64,000 bases of DNA from Termitomyces sp. T153 (Eukaryota > Basidiomycota > Agaricomycetes > Agaricales > Lyophyllaceae), in assembly GCA_018296165.2 (NCBI GenBank), contig JACKQL020000110.1, positions 62,001-126,000 of the forward strand, in the 5' to 3' direction. Positions 38,206 to 52,387 of the stretch are shown one piece after another. A model generated the notes under the pieces. That model did no database searches. It saw only the letters and a program-made list of their open reading frames with translations, and had not been told where the DNA came from. A program made the translations under genes and the position numbers. How positions within the stretch are numbered: position 1 is the stretch's first letter; the number at the start of each line of letters is the position of its first letter.

Positions 38206-41200
38206 AGGGCACATTGTGGTCTCTTAATAATTATTATGCTCAACTATTCATGATCAGTGTTAATTGGTGAAGCTATGGAAATTTGCAGGGGTCATCTCAT
38301 TAACTGTTTAATGATGTGAGTAGTGGCAATGGAAGCTTATCACCTAAATGACTGTAAGCTCCTACATTGGTATATGATGCAAGAGAGATATAATATATAG
38401 TTGCTAACTTATAATGTTTAGAAGAATTACTGCTGTGCACTTGAGTCCAGAGAGTTGCATTATTTTTGACATTTATACTATTAATGATGGTAACCCTTAC
38501 ATTGGCTTTGAATAAGCATAGATGTTATTGTTTTATTAGTGCATGCAATAATGAAGGAGCAGATTCAGAGGCTACAAATATATCTTAAGCTTAAATTGTA
38601 TTGCAAGCTGCCAGATTGAGCTAGCAAGCAGTGTTAGAGCAAAAATTAGTTATTTGGAGCAGTTTTTGCTTAGAAATTGCATAGAAAGGTTTTTATTAAA
38701 TGTTAAAAGTAGTGGCTGTTGTACCTAGGTCTGCACAATAGTGGCCTTATTGGAAAGTGCAAGTTGAGTGCTAACAGGTTTGATTGAGGAGTTTAATAAG
38801 TTTGTTTTAAGAGTCAGATTATATTGGAATAGTATTTATTAAATCTCAAATAAGGAAGCAGACTATGTTGAATGACTTGTTGATTAGAATGGTTGTTTGA
38901 CTTGAAAACTTGGCTCTTGGCTTTAATTGATTTTAATAGTAGTTAAAGAGTAGTCTTTGTAATTTTAAATATACAATATTAATGTGATCACTTAAAAAGC
39001 ATGGAAAGGAGGTAGATGTACTATATATTGCAATAAAAAAGTAAATTAAGGTAGCCTTAATACTTTAAATTATGTGGTCTAATTTAGTATAGCACATATA
39101 TAATTGTGCCAATTGAGCTCATGATTATTGAGTTTGGAATTGCACCATTATTTATTACAACTAAGTGTATAGAGATAGCCTATTTTATTTTTTAAATTAC
39201 ATATAGCAAAAATGGTCATATGAGTATTTGAGTAAGAGAGTCACATGCATAGCTGCTACATAAGTTACCATGGTAGTGCATGTGCCTCAATTAGCTGGAA
39301 CTCAAGGTCAGTGCATAGCACTGATAACCCTTTTAGATTGTATTTAAAGACATTAAATGGCAGTTATTGAAGTAGAAAAAGCAATTAAGCATTGAGTGGC
39401 AGCTAGTAAAGCAGAGAAAGCAGTCAAATAAAAGAGTGATTGCAGATCCAATTAATAGAAATATAGTTAAAATGTCTAATGAGAGATTTATAACTGAGAG
39501 GGAAATGCAGGGCTAATTTTATTAAGAACATTCAGATATCAAGACTTGCTGTCAGTGGTCTAAAAGAGATTTTGTAAAAACTTACAGTGGCCAGCAATTC
39601 TCCAAGCTATTATTTTATGCCATTTCATGACTGTTTAGCTTTCTCTCATTGTTTAGCTTCATCATTTGTGCTTTGCAATCATGTATGCTCTTTTTCTTTA
39701 CCTCCAATGCCAGTCAATAACATTATTGATGTTGTTATAGCATTTCACTGCTACTCACCAACTAATATATGTACAAAGATTGGCATGCTTATTAAAAATG
39801 CTATAGCTGCAATCACTTTATAGAACAAGCATTGTTTAATGCTCATTGCTGTGATCTGACTGATTTATAATAAAAGCTGAATTTTAATTATATCATTATA
39901 TTAATTTTTTGCTATTTGCATTTCAATTATTTTATTGCTGTTGGTTTTAGTTATGTTGTATTTTAATTACTATTATATATATATACCAATTTTCTACTGT
40001 ATAGAATTAATTTTGCTGATGTTGATTTTTGGTCTTATTAGTTATATATCAAATATATACAGATTTTTTACTAACAAAGTCTGAATTATCTTGTTATATA
40101 TTAATACTCAAATTAAATTTGTAGATTCTGACTTCCAGTCACCTTATATACACATAAATTTCTTTTGGACTGCATCTGAGTTATTTTATTACTTTTGATT
40201 TAGCTGATGCTGATTTTTATATAAAGATACTAATTTGTTACTAAAGAAATAGATAAATAAATAAATTTAAATGGTATTTTATAAATCAATGAATTTATAC
40301 AATCTAAATTTTAAAAAAAAGCTAAAAATATAAATAATATAATTTTATAAAGTAATTAACAATAATAAACAGATTGAAAGCACTGCTCTAGCAATTGCTT
40401 TTGTAAGTATGTTGCATGTATATTAAGTTGATTGAGCAGCTGCTAATTATAAGACTATTGGATATTCAGTTTAGCTGAACTTTATACTCAAACTTGCAAC
40501 TCCTTAAAATACAGCTCTCCACAACCTGCTTATTTAGTGCTTGCTTTAACCACTTTTCTGCCTTCTAATGCAACTGGTTGGCTTTGAAAAATCTTCTGAC
40601 AATACTGCTTCTAACTGTGTATATGATCATTGAACTAATGCCTATTTTAAACTTTTCATTTTGCTTCAATATTAATTTTCTCATGCAAAAGAGCTATGCT
40701 ATTGTGCTATATCACACTGTTGTTATGTTCACACAATACTACAACTACTATTCTTCCTAAAACTATCAGGCACCTGGTCATAGATGTTTAAAATAGTACT
40801 GAGTTTATATTTCATCTAAATTGAGTGGACCCTGCATTTACACAGGCTAAAAAAGTCCTTATTAGTTGCATCACAATTGAAAATTGTAATATTACTTTGA
40901 ATTTGTTAAATAGTAACTTGAAAAGGTCTAAAGTAGTGCACTAGTAATGTTAGCTTTAAATTAGTGGTACATTTTGACTTATTGGTCAGTTTTAGTGTCA
41001 CTACACAATGTAAGTGGTTATTATTTTTTATTATTTCATTTCTAATTACTTTGTGATATGTTTACCCTTGTTGTTTGTTATTCAGACACACTCCAACATA
41101 TTACTTATGGTATTTTCATGCATTGTTATTTATTGCTGGTTCTGTGCATGTTTATCATTTCTGCAAGCAGCAAAATTATATAAAGTTTGGTGGAAATCAG

Positions 41201-43519
41201 CATCAAAATAGTAACAAAATGATATTTTGACATTTCATGCTGAGCAAATATCATTAACATGGTGTTCTGATATATACCTCTTTTTTTGCTTTAAATAATG
41301 TATAACCATAATGTATACATTTAATTTACTTGTATTATGCAGCTTATACACTCATTTTAATCAAAATGCCTACCATCTCATATTGAAGAGATATGACAAG
41401 GCCAACCATTTAGTCACAGCATTTCATGCCTACTCCAACAATGCATAGCAACATTTGAATGAGGCCTTTACATATAGCTACTCAGGAAGGCTATACAATT
41501 GGACAGCCAGCCATATTGAAGTCTTGCACATGGTGCCAAAAAAAGTGACAAAAAATCATGTATTCAACAAAAGTTTAAAAGAAATAGTGAGTCTACCATT
41601 TTACTTTTTTATTTTTTGTCCTATATACTTTTGCTGTGGCCCATTGTTCCATACTAATAGATCATTATAGTGTGCCAGAGCCATCAGTCAACACAACACA
41701 TTAGCAGGTCAAGTATTTTTCTTTGATCAGACATAGGTAAGTCTTTTTTGAATGTTAAAAATAACCAGATTTTGATCTATTTTTAATTAAATATACATTT
41801 TGTTGCTCTTATATACACATTGAAAACAATATATTACTATTCAACATATAAAATGTAGTAAAATAACAAAGTCACTTCATATATTGAATTGTGTGGATGT
41901 GCTGAACTCATAGTATAGACCTTGAACTTAACTAAAAATGTGAGGAGAAATGTTAGAATACATTTAAAAGCACATATATTGTAAACCATATGAATTCACA
42001 ATTTCCAAAGGGGCAGATATAGGAAACAACATAGATTTGATGTAGCTAGCAGTACATGACATTGACAAGAGCTATAAACTTTGACCAAATATCTGACTTC
42101 TCTTTCTAAAAATTTTTGCATGTGCACAAGGTGTTGCCCAAGTAGGTGGCACATTGAATATAGCTGTATAAAAGTTTTAGCAATTTGAGTGAGTGAGCAT
42201 GAATAAATAGAACTTACTAGGTCAATGGCACAAGGCTGATCCTTGCAAACATGAAGTTTGTAGGCAGGTGGGAATGAACTTGCCTAATTGATAAGGGACT
42301 TGGTGCTTCCAAGCCTGCATGATAATGACATAATACAAACAATGAAACTGTTGGCCTAGCATTGGGGACACCATTGAAAGTTGTGCATAAGACTATGACA
42401 ATGAGGAAATAGTAGAGTAGCAGCAATGACATAGGCAAAAAGAGGCAAGCATCAATGAAAAGCTATGAGTTACATAGATATTAAGTGTATAAATCTATAT
42501 AATGTAGCTACTTCATTTACAAACATGGGCACAGAAAATGACAGTAGTAGCTTGGCAAGCATAAGAAAAATGAGGCTGAAGGAATAACAAAAATTGTGAG
42601 TAATGATTAGATTAGAGGGAGCAGGCTAATTTGATGTACCTCAGCAAATGTAAGAAGTGGTGAACACCCAAGCCAACAAACCTGACATGGCACATTATAG
42701 ATATGCTTCACACTGATGGAGGATGTCTAGAATGACTTTGAAGGTGTTACTAATTGTTATGAAGTGAATTGAGGGGGAGTAAGCAGGGGTAGTGCCTAAA
42801 ATGGTCAAAATTGTAGTACTGGGCTCTTAGAGCAAAGAGAACATTGACAATGACTGTACAACACATGTATCATATTAGTAGGAATAACATCATAAATTTC
42901 AGCAAATATACCTTGAAATCTCTTGCTGCTCAGGTCTCAACATGTCTGAATTAATGCTAAGTCCTTGCATGTCCTTGTTGCATATTAATGGTATAAGGAA
43001 CATATGGTGGGTAAATGACAAAGATAAGAGTTCCCCCTCCTTAACAGCAGAGAACTTTGTTGGGTGAGAAATGTGTCCAACAAGGTGTGGAGGGGAGACA
43101 ATGATAAGAAAAACAAAAGTAAGATTGTGGTAAACAAATACATCAGATAAGATAATTGCAACTCCAATGATTTGACTTAATAACACTAAATCTTAACTTA
43201 GCTTCAAAGTAGAATGCATATGCATGTGTGGCTAAAAGAGCACAGAGTCACTCACTAGCTAATGCTGTTTTGTTGTGAGACATTTTCCATACTTAGCTTA
43301 TTAATTACTTGCTAAGTATGCACTTGCCTACTATATGCTACTGTAGCTTCTTATTCTGTATCCCCTCATCCTGTGTCTTGAGTCCAATCCCATCTTGTAC
43401 TGCTTTATCTGTCATGGATGGAGTACTCTCTACTTGTTCATTACTTGTTGAGTGTGTGCCTGCCTACTGTATCTTATTCTGTAAGCTTTGTCCCCTTATT
43501 TTGTACTCTAAGTTACTAT

Positions 43520-43880
43520 GCTCACCCTGAGTCTGTTCACCTTGCACTCTGAGTCTGTTCACCCTGCATTGAGAGTTCTCTTACCTTGCACCCTGTATCC
43601 CATCTCTCACCCTGCACCTTAGTCCCTTCACTCTGCATCCTAAGTCCCCTCACCCAGTACCCTGTATCCCACTTCTCTCACCCTGCACCCTGCACTCTAG
43701 TTCCTTTACTCTGAGTCTGTTCACTCTGCACTCTGTATCCCAGCTCTTACTCTGCATCCTAGTCTCTTTACCCTAATTCCCTCACTCTTTACCCTGTATC
43801 CCCACTCCTCTTACCTAGTACTCTATACCCTAGTCCCTTCACCCTGCACCCTAATCTCCTTACTCTGCATCCTAGCTGAA
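43520..43880 (+). repeat. Degenerate pyrimidine-rich minisatellite
   Basis: Some 20 variants of the unit CACCCTGCACCCT(A/G)AGTC or CACCCTGTATCCC run head to tail over about 360 nt. The copies differ by substitutions and small length changes. Confidence 0.75.
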
Positions 43881-45680
43881 ATTTTCAAACTCTAGTCCAC
43901 CTTAAGCTTTTTTTTTTCTTTAGATAAGCTTGTCAACCCTATGGCAGCCCATGACTTTAGTGTTGTATTGTACAGTTGTTTCTTGTGCTTTTGAAACCTC
44001 AGAAAGTAATACTCAGCCTAGAGAGCTCCTCAGACTTGTTATCTCTGGATCTCTCTTTGCCAAGCCTGTAGTTATGCTTGTAGACATTTTATAGCACTGA
44101 ATATACTTTGGATCTCCCTTTGCTTGTTGTGTAATTTAGCTATAGCCACTAGAGGTCACTCTTCCAGATGGGCACAAAAATTAATTGTATAGTTTAATCA
44201 GAACATTTTTAAATGTCTATTTTTGAATAAATCTATTGATATATAACACCTGATGACAATACTATGCCCTAGCTTTACCATTCAAAAATGATTAAGATAG
44301 GAAGAAACCTGACATATAAAATTACAATTAAGTATAAGTAGAGTGTCATCAAACAAAGGAACAGTATTTGTGTTCATAAGAGGAGGAGTAGAATGATAAG
44401 AAACAGTGAATATATTAGTGTATACAGAAGATGAGAAAAGTTGACAAGCAATTGACAGGAACAAGGTTGAGAAGTAGAAGCATTTGAAAAAGCTGCACAT
44501 AGAGGAAGAGGAATATTTCAAGTGGAAATTGGGCATGGCTGTAAATGAACAAATGAAATGTTGCAGTGGACAGAATCTGCATAAAAATCAAGTTCAGAAG
44601 AAACATCAGACAAAGATTGAAGTGATTTAGGGTACAGAAAAATTTGGAAAATGAGTCTTATGAATAGAGTGATATGGGAATTGTAAATTAGATATGCTTG
44701 TATGTGTGTTATAACAAGGTAAACAGAAATAATGAATAAAAAATGCTGCAAATCAAGTGTATTTCAATTGGACTGCTAATGATTATTATTCAAAGTATGG
44801 TTTGAGGAACTAGTTATCACATTAGAAATGTTCCATGCATCCCAAGCATTACACAAAGAGGAACTATGCAACCACTGTTTTGCTATTAGTAAAACAGAAG
44901 CAATTTTTTATTAATTAATTATGATCAATAAAGCCAATGATAGTGTAGAGTAAGCCAGCATGCACTAAAAGACCAGAAATAAATATTGAGTTGCTCTTGA
45001 GGTCCAATCTAAACAGCACTTACATCTGATGCTTTATACTTGCATAGAACAACCACAAACAACAATAAATGAGCCTCAGTGCTTAAATTCATCTACTTAG
45101 AACAAAAATGAACAACCATGAATAACTACAGTTGTGTAAGTGATTGTTCTAGATAAGAACAAGAAAAAATAATGCTAGACTTCAGTATGTGTCATCAAAG
45201 GCAGAGAGCAATTGAGGCAGAGAGATATAGACACCACATGATTGATTGAAGATGATGAGTATACTATATCTTCAACAAATTTCCTTCTGCCAGCTGTGTG
45301 ATTGAGCCATAGCCTCCAGAAGTTGCCCTCACACCCAAGAAGTGGACTGCTTAGGCTTATGCTGATGGATTGTTTTAGGTTATAATAATATTATACTTTT
45401 GACCCCTTTCTATGGCATGAGACTGTCTCAGGCTTACAAATTGATCAACAAAATAATAAATTTTGGTTTACAAGTGGCATTTAAGTGTATTGAAGGCCTG
45501 AGCACTAGCAGATTGAAGTAAGAACACCAACTGAGTACACTTAGTCTATCTGTCAGACTTAAATTTTGTATCACTATAGTTGCAAGTTTTAGGTCTATAT
45601 GCAGAGAGTTAGGAAAACACTTACAGTCTCAGATGTGTGTCAATGATAAAGAGTAACTGAGGCTGGAAGAATGAGGTGGA

Positions 45681-46034
45681 CGATTGAAATTCCTAAAGAA
45701 CACGTGACTATTCGATGACCTAAGAGACCTATATGGGGCAACCACAAGCCTATGACATGAAAAAACTACTCTTCCATAAACTTGTTATTAATGTCGGCTC
45801 ACATCACATGTTTTGATAATGAGTTCATTCAACAATACTTGCAACTTCATACAGGAACTTTCTTTGTTCCTTCCTCTCCGTATCTACATACGCCTCGCTG
45901 TTCTTCTGGAACGATGTGATTTCTGATCAAGGGGATCCACAAGCGGTCAAATGACATGATTCAGTGATTGCGGCTTATACCGAACTTGGAGCTACAATCT
46001 CATGGCTTCTTTCTGAGCTCTTTTCGACAAGTTC
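45681..46034. other. Right edge of CpG-free island and ROM2-like promoter region
   Basis: CG dinucleotides resume at 45681. No gene is seen before the GEF start at 46035; its promoter should lie here, squeezed against the silent island. Confidence 0.5.
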
Positions 46035-49000
46035 ATGCAAGATACGCCTTTTATACCCTCACAACAGGACGAGAACCTCTGCGTGGCTACCTTGGTAGAA
46101 ACAAGTCTACTTCAGCACAACTCCGATGGTCAGATCAGCCAGGTCCATTCAGATGAGGCTCAATGCGCGCCGCCTGCGATTACCACGATGTCAACTTCGA
46201 ATTCACTTGTGATGTGTGAGGGATGCTTCACTTTCATCACGCTTTTAATAGCTCACGCACGCGTCTTCCGGAATAGATGAGAAAGAAACGCGATTTTCGA
46301 GTTCTCGACAACCGTTGTCTGTAAGGAAGGCCGCGGACACAGAACTATCTTTACCAGGTATTGCTTCTTCGTCTTCTACACACTCTCGATCATTGATCAG
46401 CACCTTGGGATAGAGCTCTTCGACTTTGACCATCATTCTTCGCTGTATGCTCGGCGTACACCTGTGCCTGCAACCCAGCCTTCATTATCAAGTCTATCCC
46501 TTCCTTTCATCCCCTCTGAAGATATTGATTGTGCATTCTCGACCCGGGAATCACGAAATCTTTTACCTCTACCGGCGGGCGCTCAGGCTCCAGTCTCACC
46601 AGGCCAATATCGTCAAAATCACTCGACATTTTTTGAGTCTCGCAATGATTCTCAAGCAGTCGACATCAATCAGCTACAACACTGCGTCTCCATCGATACT
46701 TGGGATGCCGAGTACGAATTCTCGGACAAAACTGCTGCAAATTTTTCGAAAAGTCGTCATGATAAACTTCATTCAATAGTTCCGTTTCTTCGTCCGTTCT
46801 CTATATATTCATTGAGTGCTCCATTGATTTATTCCACAGGCTTAGAAACCCAAATTGAGCGACGTGAAATCTCTCCATCACGACACACTGATTCAATTGA
46901 ATTGTCGCCGCAAGGTATCCACAAAAATTGTTTTTCGGCCTCTACGGAGGCGCCCCCATTGCCAACACTGCCCCAAATCGATCACTACCGTAAGGCACTT
47001 CCACTTGTCAGCTCTGGATCAAATAGCCCAGGTAGTATATTAAGGAGATTGGCTGATGATACTACGACAATTACCTCTGTTTCTGGGTGAGTTTCGGTGT
47101 GACTGTGGAAAGAATTCTCCTAAATCTCATCAAAGCTCAACAACGGGAGTCAACCTTGACTTATTTTTTCAAGGAGATGGAGAATGCCAACAAGATGAAG
47201 TTGATGAGAACCAGAATTCTTTCATTCACCTCTCTTTGTTATCGTACTTGGCCTTTCAGCTCGAAAAGAGAGTACCTCGGAATACTTACTTTAAAGGGAA
47301 TGTCCAGTACGAGCAAACATTCACAGGGAAGGACATTGTGGTGAGAATCCATGAAAGCCTTACCCCTATCACTGAGAATGCTAATGAAGTCGAAGTCGGC
47401 AATCCATGCACGAATACAACGCGAGTTGATAATAACTCATGGTTTGTTGATCACCGATCGACGGGCATCACTTCAGGTTGCAAGGAGCTTACAAAGCCAA
47501 CTCTTCTTCACCGAAGTTGAATGGGATGATTCAGCGAAGGTCAAGGACAATGCGGGGGATCTATACAATTTTCTTGACAATGCGATGTCATTTGACGATG
47601 AATTTGATGATGATCTACCGACCGGTATTGTAACGATTTTGACCCGATGCTATTCCCCGACTTGCTCAGAGAGCGACCCTTGTTACTCATATGTCTGCCC
47701 CCGAAAGGTGAGAGAACCCTGATATCTTTTATTTCGATCCTGAATAGAAGTATTAGGGAGACTTAGCAGCGGTACTGGCACGAGCACCCGAAGAGCTGGA
47801 AGCCATTATTCCCAGAACGTGGGAAGCAAACGTTGGGTCAGAAGTCATGCATCATTTGTCAGAGACAGAGATTCGTCGACAAAAGTGCGTATCCTCTTCC
47901 GTGGCTGTAAATGAATCCGACATGAGACTTGTTAGTGTCATTCACAATTTTATAGAGAAGGAAGAACACTACGTCCACAGTCTAGATATAGTTGAAGAGA
48001 ACTTTATAATCCCGTTAAAGACGACCAAGCCTTCTGTTGTCCGATCTGGCCTAGACGAATTTATCGATGATGTTTTCGGCGTACTACTAAGTCTTCGCGA
48101 ATGCAATAGACGCCTCGTCGAAGCGATGCATATTCGTCGGCGAGAAGGGGAATCGGTTATCAGGACCATCGGTGATATTGTGTTCGAAGCAGTCATTGAT
48201 TTCATGTCGCCGTATCCCGCCTATATTGGACATCATCTGATTGCAGAGAGACGGTTGAAAGACGAGATCGACAATAATCCCTATTTTAGGATTTTCTTGG
48301 AGGTTCGACCTCTCCCCATCCTAAGACATACCCATACTGACCAAGTTTGTCAGGAATGTTCCCGCCAATCTTCGCGCAGTGGAGATGTACCTCGCCTTGA
48401 TCTGAAACATTTTTTGAATCGACCGATAGAATACTTGCAGAAGCTGCCAGGAAGTCTGGAAGCTATCCTCGGCCTGACTGACCCTCACAATACTGATTAC
48501 GAGGCCTTGAAGGCAACGATACAAACCGTAAAGAGCCTACAGTCTACGGCACAGCTGATCACATTCCAGTGTTCCATGATGCGAAATATTCCGGGAAAAT
48601 GGGAGTGGCATGATCTTGTATCGAGTGAGGTTCGAGCAACAATCACGACAGGTGAAGTTAAACGGCAAGCGTAAGAATCCACAACATCTCCTATGTTTTT
48701 GGCTGAGCGAATAACCCTTCTTCTTTGTTATAGTGCCATGTTCGAGCTTATTCAAGGTGAAATAGCGTACGTGAAAGATTTAGGGAACATTGATAATGTG
48801 TGTCTTTGTTCTTTGAATTAGCAGTGACTCTTGAAAACACTTAACGTCTTTCAGATGTACATCGTACCACTTCGCACTTCAGTGCCTCCGATCATACCCC
48901 GCGATAGACTAGAGGTGTTCATAGAGGACGTTTTCCACAATTACAAGCATTTATACGAACATCACAACGAATTGGTCAAGGCACTTCTCAGCATTCAGGA

Positions 49001-52000
49001 AGACCAACATCCTATTATTGGGAGTATTATTGAGCCCTTGATGCATGCAGTTCTCCAGTTCAAGCAGGCCTATCAAAAATATATTCCCAATTATCCCCTT
49101 GCGGCGCATAAGATAGACGATGAGATGCGAAATAATTCTGCGTTCAAAAAGTTTGTCGAGGTGAGAACTGCCTACCACCTCTCTAGAGTCGGATTTTAAA
49201 AGCCTTGGAGTAGTCTTGTATCCGTCACCCCGATGCTCATCGTCTTGACATGAAAAATTTTATTAATCGCCCTATTCCTCGTCTCCTACGTTATGAGCTC
49301 TTACTAAAGGCCATACTTGAACAAACACCTGAAGGCAGTGCAGACCTCGAAAGAATACCTGCGACGATTCATTTAATCAAGTCTCTAGGCAAGGAGACTG
49401 AATCTGGTGTTTTTGCTGCAAAACAAAAAGTCGATCTCTGGCGTCTTGAGGCAAACTTTGTCTTCAAGCCGGGAGAAACCGTGGTATGTGAGGATCTTCT
49501 TGGCATCGCTAGCCCAATTTGATTTAGCGCTGGAGGACATGGAGTTATCCGATCCAAATAGAACGCTACTCCATTCAGGCAAGCTTCTTCGACAACCTGA
49601 CGGTGGCTTAGAGCGGAAAGGATGGACTGAGCTTTTCGTTCTGTTGCTTGACAACTACCGTAAGTTATGCGATCAAGGCATACAAGTCGCACTGACAAAT
49701 CTGAACGTTAGTGGTTCTGGCTAAATCAAAAGAAAAAGATAGTCTGGTCACGTACCATATAAACCAAAAGGTAGGATCAGGATTTCGGGTGGCATGTCAT
49801 CTATTCTCATTCTGATACAGCCTGTACCTCTCGACCTTCTAACGCTTGTCAATGCGGCCGAGCCGCCACTTTTGAGGAGTACACGATTCCTCGGTGGTCT
49901 ACGAGGGGACCGCAACACTGATGATCTTTTTGAGCCTGGAGCGACACCAGACACTCCTAATGATTCCCGATTTATCTATCCTTTGACCCTCTACTACTCA
50001 GGTCGTAATAGGGGAACTTATATCCTCTATGCTGAATCCTCCCGAGCTCGCCTAAAATGGAAACAGAAACTGGATGACGCGTTCGCTCTACGAAAAATAG
50101 CTCAGGAGTCAAACAAAGTTTTTGAACTACGGACACTCAGTGCTGCTACCTTTGTTTCGAGTCCACTAACTGCCACCACGACATTCCCTGCAAGGAATCA
50201 GGATAATGCGTTTATTAGAAAGGTCACCTGCTCGGTACCCTTTTGTGAGGATACTTCTAAAAACCTCGAGCAATTCATGACAACATTGATCACTGGTACT
50301 TTCCAGCGACGTCGGATGGCCGTTCTTTCGTGGCAATTGGATGCTCGGAAGGTGTATGGATAGGACTTCGACAGAATCCCTCATGTATGTTCAGCCAGGA
50401 CTCCGGGTATAACGACCACATCTAATTGTTGTACAGCGGCACGTCAAGTCCTTCCAATAAAAATGGTGACACAATGTGCCATGTTGCAGGATTTTGGTAT
50501 TTTCTTGGTCCTTGCCGACGGGGTAAGGTGCAACAGAGATGTCGCTGGGCTTTTCAATCTAACGGGGATGAAATACTAGTCACTCTTCGCATACCACCTT
50601 GAAACCCTTGTCCCTACGCACGTTCACAATGCACGCGGTCAATCCGTTCATGTAACCGCCCAAAAAATCAATGGAAGGACCGATGTACACTTCTTTAGCG
50701 TTGGGACCGTTCGAGGGCGAACCCTTGTTATCTACATGAAGAAAAAAGGAGTACGTTACCCAGCGCGCCTTAAAAAAATGACACTTACAACCCTACCGCA
50801 AAGTCGGATAACATCTTTGTTGCCCTTGAGCCAATTGAAGACAAAATCAAGGAATTGGTTCCTGTTGGGTTTAATGCTCGTTTAGGCTTCCGCCCAACGA
50901 AGTCGGAATGGTTCCGCGTCTACAAAGACTTCGTTGGGCCTTCAGAGCCGTTTGACCTTTTCTTCCTGAAAACACACGTCGTAATTCTTTGTGGGAAAGG
51001 TTTTGAGACCATTGATCTGAACAAGTAAGTCATAGCTAATCAAGGTCGTTTGAGCTTGTTCTCATAAAGGCGCCATCATGATTCATGATAGTCCGGAGCC
51101 CAAGCCAATTCTAGATCTCTCTGATGCTCGAACACCGCTCGCCAAGCGGTGTGAGGCGGCTCGTGCCGTGGGGATTTTCAGGGTAACAGATTACGAATAC
51201 CTCTTGTGCTATGATGGTAGACCGAGTTCCATTTTTGCCGGCCCGATACCGCACACTCATTACACTTGCAGAATTCGGACTTTATGTTGACAAACATGGA
51301 ATTCCCACCCGTCGATCACAAGTCATCGAATGGGAAGGCATCGCTGTGCGAGCCGCTCTCCATGCACCCCATATCATGTTGTTCGATGCCACCAGTCAAT
51401 TTATTGAGATCAGGGATGTGGCGGCTGGACGCCTGGTTCAGATTATTCACGGTAATGATATCAGGTGTACGTGGGACGGGAGAGGTACTAGCAATCGTGC
51501 CATTCCACCTGGTCCTGGTGAAATCGAAGCGCACGTGCATGCAGTGCTGAATACTCAGGTGTTATCCACCGGGACATCAAGATCTCAAGGAATAGTTGAA
51601 TACGTTGTTGAGCTCGCACTTATTCCTTCCCACACGAAAACACCAATGGTAGGCCCAGGGCCTCTAGAGACAGAACAGCAGGACCAGCAGCCTTCTTCCA
51701 TAGAGCCCCCAATGACACCTCTGTCTGTCACGCCAGTTCTTTCCCCTGTGGAATCTGTAAATTTGGGCCCAGGACTGCTTGTGACAAATCAACAAGACCC
51801 GCGGGATTCGACCACAGAGCCCTTGATAGCCTTTCGACGTGCGACTCCAACCCTTTCCCCTACGAAGGAGGTCAAATTGAGGCCAGGCCCTCTCACAACA
51901 GAACATCTGCATCAAGACCCAAAACTTCCGACCCCATATCGGATCTCCCCACGTCCTTTGCCCCCGATACCTCGGAAAACTGCGCATGCTGACAGTACTT

Positions 52001-52035
52001 CGCCGCTGGCAGTGCCACCCTCAACAACGGATTGA
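46035..52035 (+). CDS. ROM2-like Rho1 GDP-GTP exchange factor (DEP, two DH-like domains, PH, CNH)
   Basis: Activates Rho1 for cell-wall-integrity and actin signalling at the plasma membrane. Twenty exons: 46035-46208, 46252-46357, 46414-47086, 47136-47340, 47396-47707, 47757-47884, 47936-48302, 48354-48670, 48734-48797, 48855-49160, 49214-49487, 49528-49659, 49712-49770, 49821-50244, 50307-50384, 50437-50522, 50580-50750, 50804-51024, 51092-51216, 51272-52035; 1661 residues. Order: disordered Ser-rich N-terminus (to about 317), DEP (about 345-440; LEKRVPRNTYFKGNVQYEQ), a first DH-like domain (about 533-735; NVIHNFIEKEEHYV), a second DH (about 761-965; FELIQGEIAYVKDL, then MKNFINRPIPRLLRYELLL), PH (about 1000-1130), CNH (about 1180-1490; VAIGCSEGVWIGL, LLCYDEFGLYVDKHG) and a Pro-rich tail. 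Introns are 40-67 nt and every phase closes. The first DH lacks the usual LPRYxLLL helix and may be structural only. Confidence 0.9.
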
Positions 52036-52387
52036 GGCTTCTACATGCTTCCACTGCTTGACGCGATAAATCCACATGTCGTCTTCGGGTTAATCAACAG
52101 GGCTCTTTTATACCTTGCGTTCAGGATGATATGGAGTGTTTTTGGTTCTGGAGGAAACGGCATCAGAGTAAATTACACTACAGTACAAACGAGGATTCTA
52201 TGTTAGTACAAACGAGTTTTCTAGGCTGGTACATGATACGGGAATAATGAACATGGGTATATAAAAGGGAGATATCGGGAGATAAAAGGGAGATGTCGGG
52301 AGAACTACGTATACAGGGGATGTCATAGAACGTTGGGAAAAAAGATGAAAATATCCAGTCCTCACGATAACGAAAACCATGTCAAAT
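52036..52387. other. Convergent intergenic region
   Basis: About 350 nt between the 3' ends of the GEF gene (plus) and zinc-finger gene (minus). It holds short near-repeats (GGGAGATATCGGGAGATAAAA; ACAAACGAG twice) but no gene. Confidence 0.5.

Larger units (their letters stand above)
23853..45680. other. CpG-depleted, AT-rich transposon graveyard (RIP-like or methylation-decayed island)
   Basis: Reading through by eye I find only about seven CG dinucleotides in nearly 22 kb (near 27670, 27755, 28741, 31667, 32175 twice, 33506), while CAG and CTG remain common. On both sides CG returns at normal density within a few hundred bases. The island contains retrotransposon and other coding relics with many stop codons but few frameshifts. 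The pattern fits CG methylation followed by deamination, or a RIP-like process aimed at CG. From about 36.3 to 45.66 kb I see no gene or relic, only AT-rich sequence and repeats. Confidence 0.85.

Noticed and set aside
43520..43880. CRISPR-like array
   Set aside because: The repeats are degenerate and contiguous with no unique spacers, and the genome is eukaryotic.
36300..45660. Many open frames of 60-95 codons in the AT-rich island
   Set aside because: They are low-complexity, lack family motifs, and arise easily in AT-rich CG-free sequence.
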